DNA of 64,000 nt from Voacanga thouarsii (Eukaryota > Streptophyta > Magnoliopsida > Gentianales > Apocynaceae), in the NCBI GenBank assembly GCA_026120185.1, contig JANUWF010001942.1:3410001-3474000 (forward strand), given 5' to 3'. The notes below the pieces were generated by a model that was not told where the DNA came from, did no database searches, and was given only the letters and a program-made list of their open reading frames with translations. Made by a program: the position numbers and the translations under genes. Below are positions 46,961 through 55,869 of this stretch, piece after piece (position 1 is the stretch's first letter; each line of letters begins with the position of its first letter).

Positions 46961-48068
46961 AATAATGCTCAATCTGAATTTTTAACTAAGAAGAGAAAGA
47001 TCAATATCAATGCCCCAAATCTTTGGTATTTGGGGTTAGGTCACATCTACTCAACTAGGATTCAGAGGCTAATCCATGATAGGCCTTTGGGCTTATTGAG
47101 AATGGAGAATTGGCATCAGTGTGAATCTTGCCTGATGGGAAAGATGACCAAAAGGTCTTTTATCTCAAAGGGGTATAAGGCCAAGGAGGTACTGAGTTTT
47201 GTTCACACTGATGTGTGTAGTCCATTGTCTACACCAGCTAGAGGAGGTTTTTGAGTACTTCATCACTTTCACAGATGATTGTACAAGGTTTGGTTACGTT
47301 TACCTGATGAGATGCAAGTCTGACTCTTTTGACAAGTTCAAAGAGTTTAAGGCTGAAGTGGAGAGTCGCAGAGGTAAATTAATCAAGACCTTACAATCGG
47401 ATCGTGGTGGAGAGTACCTTCTTGGTGAATTCGAGGACTACATGGTACATCATGGGATTATATCCTAACTCTCTACGCCGGGGACACTCCAGCAGAACGG
47501 AGTAGCTGAGAGAAGGAATATGATATTAATAGAAATGGTCAGAAGCATGATGTCTCATACTACTCTTCCAGTATCTTTTTGGGGATATGCCCTGGAAACA
47601 GCAGCATATATTCTGAACTTGATGCCTTCCAAGTCAGTACCTAGGACTCCCTATGATATGTGGATTGAGCGTAAGCCAAGTCTGAATCATCTCAGGATAT
47701 AGGGTTGTCTAGCTTATGTACTGATCAAGGGAGACAAGTTGGTACCAAGATCAGAATTATGCTATTTTGTTAGGTGTTCAAAAGGAACAAAGGGTGGTTA
47801 CTTTTACAATTTAAAGGAGCAGAAGGTACTGTTTTGTACCAATGCTAGATACTTAAAGGATGATCAAAGTACTTCCACAAAAGGTTCAACTAGGTTGGAA
47901 CTCGAGGAGAAGTTATCTTCGGAAGCAACTTCTTCTGACCCGATTGTGGGCCAAGAAGAGGCACAGCCTCAAGAGCCTATACAAATGGTGCCTTGTCGCA
48001 GTGGGAGAGTGTCTAGGGTTCCAGATAGATGGAATGGAGAAGTTTTTGAGCTGGTCTATGACCATTAG
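46961..48068 (+). pseudogene. Copia integrase
   Basis: Contains the GAG-pre-integrase segment (WHQCESCLMGKMTK, 47107-47150) and the DD35E catalytic triad: D in HTDVC (47210-47212), D in SDRGGEY (47400-47402) and E in VAERRN (47508-47510), with the canonical 35-residue D-E spacing. A frame change lies near 47252. Stops at 47466 (expected glutamine) and 47700 (expected tryptophan). The C-terminal part ends with SGRVSRVPDRW (48000-48030). Confidence 0.88.
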
Positions 48069-49137
48069 GAACAAGACCCCACTAGATACGCGGAGGCAAT
48101 TGCTGATGCCGATGTAAATCTATAGCATAAAGCAATGAAAGGCGAGATTGAGTCTATGTACTTCAATCAGGTTTGGGATCTTGTAACTTCACCTGAAGGG
48201 ATAAAACCCATTGGGTGTAAGTGGGCGTACAAGAAGAAGAGGGGACTGGATGGGAAGGTGGAAACCTTCATAGTTAGGCTTGGTAAAAGGGTATACTCAG
48301 AAAGAAGGGATCGATTATGAGAAAACCTTTTCCCTGGTAGCCATGCGTAAATCCATCTGTATCCTCCTTGCCATCGCATGTCACTATGACTACAAGATAT
48401 GACAAATGGATGTCAAGATGGTATTTTTAAATGGCCATCTTAGCGATGACATCTATATGTCCCAACCGGAAGGTTTTATTGCTGAAGGTCAAGAACATAT
48501 GGTTTGCAAGCTTAAGAAGTCCATTTATGGACTTAAGCAAGAAGCATCAAGAGTGTGGAACATTCATTTTGACGAGACTGTAAAGTCTTATGATTTTATT
48601 CAAAACGAGGATGAACCATGCGTGTACAAGAATCTTGAGGGGTTTAATGTGGTTTTTCTTATCTTGTATGTGGATGACATTCTACTCATTGGATATAATG
48701 TAGGGTCATTGTTATCTACAGAGATTTGGCTATCTAGTCAATTCAGTATGAAGGACTTGAGAGAAGCCAGCTACATTCTCGGGATTAGACTTCTTAGAAA
48801 TAGGAAGCAAAGAATGTTAGGATTATCCCAAGTCGCATACATTGACAAGATGTTGGCTAAGTACAACATGTACTCATGCAAGGGAGTTCTAAACCCTTGC
48901 AGATATAAGTTGTCTCTTTTTTCGAGGGACTGTCCGAAGTCTCAAGAAGAAAAAGATATGATGAGTAGGATTCCATACGCTTTGGCTGTGGGAAGTCTCA
49001 TGTACGCCATGTTGTATGCTAGGCTAGATATCTGCTTTGCCGTAGGCTGAGTTAGCAGATGTCAGTCAGACCTTAGGGAGGTTCTTTGGCATGCTGTAAA
49101 GCATGTTCTTAAGTACCTCAAAGGAACCTTGGAACCA
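48069..49137 (+). pseudogene. Copia reverse transcriptase
   Basis: KPIGCKWAYKKKRGLDGKVE (48207-48266), then a frame change near 48280 and a stop at 48400 where tryptophan is expected. QMDVKMVFLNGHL (48403-48440) carries the first catalytic aspartate. KSIYGLKQ (48520-48543) and the intact active site YVDD (48667-48678) follow. The C-terminal part reaches SYILGIRLLR and the QSDLREVLWHAVKHVLKYL segment (about 49060-49130), where the sequence is interrupted. Confidence 0.9.
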
Positions 49138-49341
49138 TAAGGAGAGAAAGCATATAGTGAGGTAGTACCACCTGGACCGGGATTTCATCTAGAGACGGGA
49201 TATGGTAGTGGTACAGATTGCCTCAGTGAATAATCTAATAGATCCATTCACCAAGACTTTGGTTGAGGGTCTTCAAGAGACACTTAGACGCCATTGGGGT
49301 GGGCACCTAAGGACTTACCTAGTCTTAGAGTGCAAGTGAGA
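49138..49341 (+). pseudogene. Copia RNase H remnant, core deleted
   Basis: After KYLKGTLEP (about 49113-49137) the usual RNase H core is missing (GYTDAD, SWxSKKQ, ESEY and CDN blocks). Sequence resumes with RKHIV...YHLDRDFI near the H-x-K-H-I end of RNase H and then NNLIDPFTKTLVEGL (about 49230-49275). The catalytic residues are therefore gone. Confidence 0.75.
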
Positions 49342-49353
49342 GATTGTTGGGAA
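49342..49353 (+). promoter_or_regulatory. Copia polypurine tract
   Basis: GCAAGTGAGAGA directly before the 3' LTR. The common copia form is CAAGTGGGAGA, so one substitution is present. Confidence 0.75.
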
Positions 49354-49354
49354 T

Positions 49355-51362
49355 ATGCCCTCTTAGACTAGTTTCCTGATGAAAATATCGAATGTGTTAA
49401 TAAAAGAATTTATTTGTCGAAAATCGTTTGTGAAATAATTTTCTTTATTTATGTACACTTTCGTTTGGAACAGACTCATTGTGTTTGAATAAGTTATCCA
49501 TGTGAATTGAGGTCTTTTATAGTAAGGTATGGATCATGGGTTATTTAAACACATAAACAGTTGTTCTTAACCGATTGATGAGAATGAGAATCTCATCATG
49601 TTTAGGTTATATGTTATGAATTCCAAATGGGAAATGGCTTAGCTTTAGCCAGTGAGTAGTCCACTCACTTCATGACATAAGTGTATTTCGAATACATAGA
49701 ACATGACCTGTAATAGTGGTTTCTAAAAGTACTATATGGTAGAAACCTAGTCTACTGCCGCTACAGCATGGACTAGTACTCTATGACTTGAGTATGAGTT
49801 GGTGGTATGGCGAAACTAGAAGCATATGCTTTGATATACTATAGTTGAGGTTCTATCGGAGGGCCAATATACTTGTATGTTGGGTATTTGTGACTAGTTA
49901 GTTAAGACAGACTTGTATAAGATAGTTTCTACACTATATTGCCCCTTGTGGTTGTCCGGATGATCTAAATATTTAGGGCCCTGGGAAACGTAACTTGGAT
50001 GTTTGCTTTAGGGTCGCTCCCTTGGAAAGCGGAAACACTCCAGAAAGTCGTGGATCATTGGACTAGAGGCCTACGGATGGTAGATGTCTTTAGAGAGGTG
50101 TTAGTACACTTCTTCCTCTCTAAATGTACGGCGATGTATAGAGGGGTATTTTAGTTATTTTCACTTGTAGGTCGAAGACTCTGCTAATGCAGCATTGTCC
50201 TTGGGGTCAATATTTTCTTATGGTGATATTAGGAAATATTTAAAATGCAAAATACATATATTTATATAGTAGGAGTATTTTGGTCATTTTAATAGCCAAG
50301 GCGATGTGCCTTTTTGGTCTTCAGAATAGCCCGTAAGTCCTAATTAATTTTTAGGTTGAGAAAATGATCTTAGTTGAGAGAGTTTTATTTTATTCGGGAA
50401 ATCTAATTTATTATTGGATTGGAATAAAATAATTGGAGATAAATTTATTATCTGATTTAATTGGTTAATTAATTATTCAGGACTTGGGTCCAGTTTGAAT
50501 AATTAGAAAAATTAACCGGGACTTAAACTAGAGAAAACTAATTATTACTTAATTATTTATTGGGTTATTTATTTAATTAAATCCCAAGAAATAAATAATT
50601 AATGTTTAATTATTTTTTGGTTCATTTGGGTCTATTAATTATTTATTGGGTTATTTATTTAATCCCAAGAAAAATAATTAATGTTTATTATTTTGGAGTT
50701 TTCGGGTCCAAGGAAAATAATAAATATTATTTTGGCCCAATAGCCTAGACCATAGATTTTTTCCGAACACAGTTTAAAAGAGTTTAGGGTGAAGCCAAAA
50801 TTTGTTTTGTTTATATATTCGGGTATAAAATCTTGGGAATATTATTTTGATCAAAATAATTATTTTTAGTTTCATGACTCTTGGCTTTCTGTGTGAAAAA
50901 ATAAAAGAAAAGAAAAAGAAAATGAAAGGTCTCTCTCTCGTGACTGTTTCTCTCCTGGCTTTTGGCCTTCTCCACTGGCTTTTGTTTTTAATAGAAGAAA
51001 GCCAACATAGAGAATGGCTAATGAGCTGGAAAAACGGCTGATCATTTTTCCCTTCAACGCTTTGTTGCTCACCAAACAGAAATTAGGTGTAAGTCATATT
51101 CCGTGAGCCGGAAAGCCAAGCATGCATTGGAGTATTCATCTCCACCGAAGGAAGAATTCAAGGAAGCTTCACTAGTGTTCACTGGACGTTGAAGGAAGAA
51201 GTTGTTTTTGAGCTTCAATTGATTCAACCATGTTCTTTTTGTTTTTAAGGCTCCAACAGGTATGTTTTTATCCCACTATGCTATGCCAATACTCTGATAT
51301 TTGCCATGTTCTCCCATTTTTATTCACTGAAGGTTGCATGCTCTGTTATGTTCAATCCTTCA
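49355..51362 (+). repeat. 3' LTR of copia element, 2008 bp
   Basis: Starts TGTTGGGAATATGCC, ends TCAATCCTTCA, then GGTTC. Differs from the 5' LTR by scattered substitutions and small indels. Confidence 0.92.
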
Positions 51363-51652
51363 GGTTCATGATGTCTTGGTTCTAGGCGATGCTCCCACTT
51401 TATACTTGCTGCAATCGAATAGCTAATAGATCGTGGAGTTTCTTCCGGCTGAAGAGTGCTCCCAACGGTCGTGCAGGATTTTTGCGCCGAAAGATTAGGG
51501 GTTTGTTTTTCTTCTTATCGGCTTCGTGGTACTGATGTTGACCATGACTGTCGGCTGCTTGAAATGTTGACTTTATCGGCTCGTCCAAACTTATCGAATC
51601 GGCATTGGCTCAAAGTAACCGTTATGTCGGCTCGGCAAAGTTGATGTCAACA
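51363..51652 (-). repeat. 5' LTR of element 2, second part
   Basis: Starts with the copia TSD copy GGTTC and ends TTGATGTCAACA, followed by the TSD CACTT. Confidence 0.9.
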
Positions 51653-51730
51653 CACTTATATCATATGTATTGAAAATATTGAGGTGTATTTATTTGATGT
51701 TTCATGGAGTAGATTTAAAGAGAGGAAGAT

Positions 51731-52670
51731 ATGCCACGAAAGGTTAATCATGGTAGTGCTGGAAACCAAGCTAAAGAGAACGAGGCTGATACTACTGGAA
51801 ACACTATCCCCATAATGGAAACACAACCTTAAGGGAATGAAATGATGAAAGTATTACAAAACATCACAGAAGTACTTCAATATGTAACTAAAGCTCCAAC
51901 CTAAAAAGAATAACATCTTGAAGAGGAAATGGATCGAGCTTTAGAGTGATTTCTAAAGTTTCACCCTCCTAAATTTTATGGAAAACCAGATCAAGAATAG
52001 AAGCTTGAGTTTTGGATAGAACAAATAGATGATACTTTTACTATCTTGGCCTATTCCGAACGAAGAAAGGTCCAATCTACTATATTTAGATTTCGAGGGC
52101 CAGTATAATACTGGTGGGCTAGAAAGAAAAAAGGATGAGCACAAGAACAAAAGGAGTGGTTGGGAGGAATTTCTGGGTGAATTTAGAAAAGAATTTATAC
52201 CCCATTGGGTAATTGAGAGGAAGGAAGAGGAATTTCAAAGTCTTAAGTAAGGAGGAAAGATTGTTGGAAAGTACGCCGTTGAATTTATACGACTTTCAAA
52301 ATATTACTCTTTTATTAGTACAAGTAGAATATGATCGAACCCAATGATCTGTAAAAGGATTACGACCTAAAATATGGTGGACAATGATTACTACGACTCT
52401 GACCAGTTATAATGCTACCGTGGAAATGGCTTCTTGCCTAGAAAGAGATGATCAAGAGTGAGCTAAACAAGAACAAAAAAGGGTAGCAGGACCCAACAAT
52501 CAATTTACAGAGGAAGAACTCATTTCAAGAAAGACAAGGAATAAGCGGTGTACATTTTGCCATAAGAGAGGACACACATACGAAGATTGTCGAAGAAGAC
52601 TCAATAAATGTCATATATGTGTAAGAAGAGGAAATACATCCCCCAAATATCAAGAATGGATTAGGAAGAA
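51731..52670 (+). pseudogene. Ty3/gypsy-type gag remnant
   Basis: Begins with MPRKVNHGSAG at ATG 51731. The Retrotrans_gag-like core is FHPPKFYGKPDQE, EFWIEQID and YWWARK (51960-52130), then EEFLGEFRKEFIP (52165-52205). Near 52550-52640 there are two knuckle-like stretches, CTFCHKRGHTYEDC and CHICVRRGN. Many stops and at least two frame changes. Not Tat; closer to chromovirus-type gags by the FxGxPDPxxAExW order. No protease or RT follows. It forms the right flank into which the Tat elements inserted. Confidence 0.7.
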
Positions 52671-53408
52671 ATTATGATGTTCTTTTGAAAAAAAATTGGT
52701 TAAGGGACTCTGGAATCATCGTCCTATACAGAGCAATGTATAAGACTAGAATAGAGAAACGAGAAAGTTATCTAGGACTTCTAGAAGAAAAGTTTAATTT
52801 CGAAAATAAGATCTTGATGTGACATCTACTAAGTTGAAAAGACAAATATGTAAAAGATGAATATTGAGTAATAGAAAATAACTCTAACTACAATGATAAA
52901 GTATATGTGAAATAGAAATGGAAATTTCATGAACTTCCTCACTTTACATGGATTATGTCAAAGCTAAGTAACTTCAATGATGTTTGAGAAAGCTGAAATA
53001 TTTGAGAAATAGTCTAGAAATATTTGAGAAACAGTTTTGAAATGGAAGTATAGGAGAAACCAAATTTGAGAAACAGTCTAGAAATACCAACACTTTTATA
53101 GGTTATACTAACAATGATCAAAATTTGAGAAACCAAATTTGTTAAAGAAAAATTATAGGTCGTGATTAGGAAAAGAAAAAGGGTAATGGAAGTACAAGAA
53201 AAAGAATAATTATAATCCATTATAATTGGTTCAATGAACGCTCATAACTAGCAGCTTTCAAGTGTTAGGCCTATCACATTCTTTACTAATCTATAGATTA
53301 GATATCAAATATTTATGCACTAATTCACTATGGTACACTTCCTACCACATTGCTATTGTTGCCATCTGTTGTCATATTTTGAGGAGTTTGCTAACAAAGT
53401 GATTGCAG
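52671..53408. other. Unassigned AT-rich stretch with degenerate repeats
   Basis: 52980-53130 repeats TTTGAGAAA(C/T)AGT(C)TAGAAATA about five times with irregular spacing. Otherwise no coding signature. 53390-53408 resembles a 3' splice site (TTGCTAAC ... TTGCAG). Confidence 0.4.
52996..53150 (+). repeat. Degenerate TTTGAGAAA-CAGTCTAGAAATA repeat
   Basis: Units at about 52998, 53020, 53058 and 53120 share TTTGAGAAAC and often AGTCTAGAAATA. Irregular spacing suggests old slippage. Confidence 0.5.
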
Positions 53409-53708
53409 GAGTGGGCAATTGATCTAACAGGGCAAACAAATCCAACAACAAGAGCAGATCATTGGAAAAGAAGGCCTCAAATCTCCCAAAATGATTTTAT
53501 TTTGATTGAAATTTGGAGTTTAGAAGGCATTTGTACAGAGGTAGGTTCTTTTACTGCAAGTCAGGGATAGGAAAAATGTTTTAACTGACATGATTAGGAA
53601 AACGAATAAATCTTAATAAGCTATTCAGATGAATTTTCGAAACGTGAGGCTTCTATCTTTCTGCAGAATCTAGTTTTGGGAAAAAAGGAAGGAAGATGTT
53701 TCAAGTGA
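53409..53708 (+). other. Possible orphan exon pair of an unknown gene
   Basis: 53409-53540 is open for 44 codons (EWAIDLTGQ...GICTE). A 3' splice-like TTGCTAAC(n10)GCAG precedes it and GAG|GTAGGT follows it. 53667-53708 follows TTCTATCTTTCTGCAG, keeps phase 0, and ends in TGA after 13 codons. Both the splice sites and the phase fit a gene 3' end, but I do not recognise the protein and the open length alone is not significant. It could be chance. Confidence 0.25.
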
Positions 53709-54583
53709 AGGGAAGAGAGTGGGAAAGGGGATTCCTAACGACCAACAAGAGTCGTGGCAGTAAATTCCATCATTCTTAAATTAGCAGTTAAGCCAGAACT
53801 CAATCAAACCTTGAAAAATGAAGTACCATATGTTGCAGATATTTGTTCCCTATATTAACACAAAGCCACTTGATGAGAATTCTAGCAGAAGAAAACAGAT
53901 ATAAGCATCTATTTGATGAAAATGCTTATAATAGACAGCTATTATTTTAAGTACACAGACTACAGAATATGTGGGCACATCTTTGTACAGATATATTACT
54001 GAATCAAGAACACACTAAGAGGGAAATTTTTCAATAGTAGCCTATTTTACATTAGAAGATCTAACTGCTTTTGAGTAATATAAAGTAGAAGCATCTACCA
54101 ATGTAAAAAAAAAAGCTATGCTACTAGTGTGTTGTGTTATGCCCTGAACAACTTCTGTAACTAGCCACTTAGGAATACAACATATGAAAGATGTAGACAG
54201 ACTCATGGAGGTATAATAACACAACCTAGAGGGATAGACAAGCATCAAGAGCACAATTAATTGCCATTCAAGCTGAATTACCTTGGCTAAATAGCAAGCT
54301 AAATGAAAGTACTAGTATAAGATTTGAATGCAACGAGAAAAGACACTAGTCTAAGAACAAAAAGTGACAGGATAAGTTCAGCAATCAAGAGATGTTCTTA
54401 TCACAAAGAACTGGTGTGAAAGAAGAAAGAAAAACAAAACAGTGAAGGAGGCACACCGGTAAGCACTATTAAATCTTCCAATAAGCAAACAGTGAAGGAG
54501 GCCAAACAGAATTAGTGTAAACACTATTAATTCTTCCACTACCAAGATTCAAGCATCACAGTAAGTAAACAACAGAAAAACAG
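53709..54583. other. Unassigned low-copy-looking stretch
   Basis: Moderately AT-rich, no element motifs seen. A 50-bp period duplication of AACAGTGAAGGAGGC occurs at 54437 and 54487. Could be intron or 3' flank of a host gene; nothing decisive. Confidence 0.3.
54437..54545 (+). repeat. Imperfect 50-bp tandem duplication
   Basis: AACAGTGAAGGAGGC and a following CACTATTAA-TCTTCCA occur twice, 50 bp apart. Confidence 0.6.
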
Positions 54584-54790
54584 AGAAGGCGCAGTAGAGA
54601 TAAGAGAACCTGAGATGGAGGATTGGAGGAGGCGCAAGCCACAATAGAGAAGCCGACCGATCAACTAAGTCTGGGCTTAGAGCTTGAGGGCTGCTGGTTG
54701 CGGTGTCTAACAGAAGAGAACAAGGAAGAGGGCGGCTGTGGCGTGGGAAATAACAGAAGAGGAAGATGGGTATTAGGTTGGGTTGAATAA
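54584..54790 (-). promoter_or_regulatory. 5'-UTR-like first-exon candidate
   Basis: On the minus strand this is a C/T-rich, GC-elevated stretch (CTTCCTCTTCTGTTATTTCC, GCCGCCCTCTTCC) ending CCATCTCAG|GTTCTCTTATC, which looks like a plant 5' UTR with a splice donor near 54610. AT-rich promoter-like DNA lies at 54800-55000. No ATG frame with recognisable protein follows in the window. Confidence 0.25.
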
Positions 54791-55730
54791 TGGGTAGAAT
54801 ATTTTAGGTTGTTTTATATTTAAAAAGTATTTTTTAATTATTTAAGCTAATATACGATTAACTTATATAAAGTTCTGTTTTTTATTATGTTTTTTTTTTA
54901 GCTAACATAAATAAAATATAAGTTATATTATTAAATTATTAAATTTTATTATTTATTTTATTTTTTTTCATTAATTTAATAATGTCTCTATTGTTAAATT
55001 AATGAACACACTACATTAAAATATATTTATATCGTAGTTCCGTTTTATTTTTTTGTGATATTTGTTTGCAAGATAAGGGCAATTAATTACTTATATTCAT
55101 GTTGACCTAGTGATTTGCAAAACAAATCTAAAATTAGAAAAAAAAGAACATTTAGACTATGTTTAGATTTAAATCTAAAATTTAAATAGATAAATTTAAA
55201 ATTTGTAATAAAACAAGTAATTACTATGAACATCCTCAATTTAGTTAATTATTATTGTTAATTAATTGTGTGTTTAATTTTTTTTAAATCAAAACAAATA
55301 AGGTCAAAAAATGAGAGACGTGTGCAAATCAAGTAATTAAATCCATATGTAATGAAATTTAGCAAAGAAAAAAAAAAAAAACTCATGTGAAAATCGAAAA
55401 CTCCATATGTAATCTTTAATATATTCTTTATTAGTTCTATCTCATATTTTCCTTCTGATAAGTTGAAAACTTGTGTGAAAAAAGAAAAAGAGATAATTTT
55501 TTTTCTTTTTTAAAAATTAAAAAGAAATAAGAGGCTAGAAATGAAAGTCTTTTTTTTTGCATAGATTCTCTATTACATTGTCACAACAAAAAATATAGCA
55601 TGCATAATTTTTGACTTATCTACTTAATTACTAGTTATTATATATATATATATATATATATAACACACACACACACACACACACACTAGATATATAATTA
55701 CAAACTATATATACTATGTGCGCTGTCCGA
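54791..55730. other. AT-rich stretch with microsatellites
   Basis: Very AT-rich with many A and T runs, no coding signature. (TA)n at 55638-55662 joins (AC)n at 55663-55686. Confidence 0.5.
55638..55686 (+). repeat. Compound (TA)n(AC)n microsatellite
   Basis: About 12 TA units followed by about 12 AC units. Confidence 0.9.
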
Positions 55731-55869
55731 GGCCGGGGATCATGCGATCCCCGTCCCCGTCTGGCGGGCCGAGGAATGAAGCCAGTCCCCAGTACCTGTC
55801 CCCACTTAAACTGAGGAATCCCCGGCCCCATCGGGCCGGGCCAGGCCCCTGCTTTATTCCGGGGAATTT
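55731..55869 (-). mobile_element. GC-rich DNA-transposon-like terminus
   Basis: Rich in CCCCGTCCCCG/GGCCGGGCC words. On the minus strand it starts TAGGGATAGAAATTCCCCGG, which resembles the TAGGGATGG... ends of plant hAT-type non-autonomous elements. It abuts and truncates the LTR at 55870. The second end was not found; the microsatellite lies on that side. Confidence 0.4.

Larger units (their letters stand above)
41974..51362 (+). mobile_element. Ty1/copia retrotransposon, near full length, inserted in Tat-like LTR
   Basis: Two LTRs (41974-43997, 49355-51362), methionine-tRNA-type primer-binding site, gag, protease, integrase and RT in copia order (integrase before RT), and a polypurine tract. 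TSD is GGCTC (41969-41973) and GGTTC (51363-51367). The LTRs look about 95-97% identical by eye, the closest pair in the window, so this is the youngest datable insertion. Coding is broken by stops and RNase H is largely deleted. The 2 kb LTRs suggest an Angela/Tork-like lineage, but I cannot prove it. Confidence 0.92.
36874..51652 (-). mobile_element. Tat-like element 2: gag-only with antisense PMD gene, exact TSD
   Basis: CACTT at 36869-36873 and 51653-51657 delimits it. Minus-strand order: 5' LTR (51652-51363 plus 41973-41577, split by a copia element), primer-binding site, gag (41544-39550), a protease-start remnant (39541-39195), an antisense PMD gene (37901-39194, plus strand), polypurine tract, 3' LTR (37568-36874). 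RT, RNase H and integrase are absent, so mobility would have needed enzymes from a related full element. Excluding the copia insertion it is about 5.4 kb. Confidence 0.85.
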
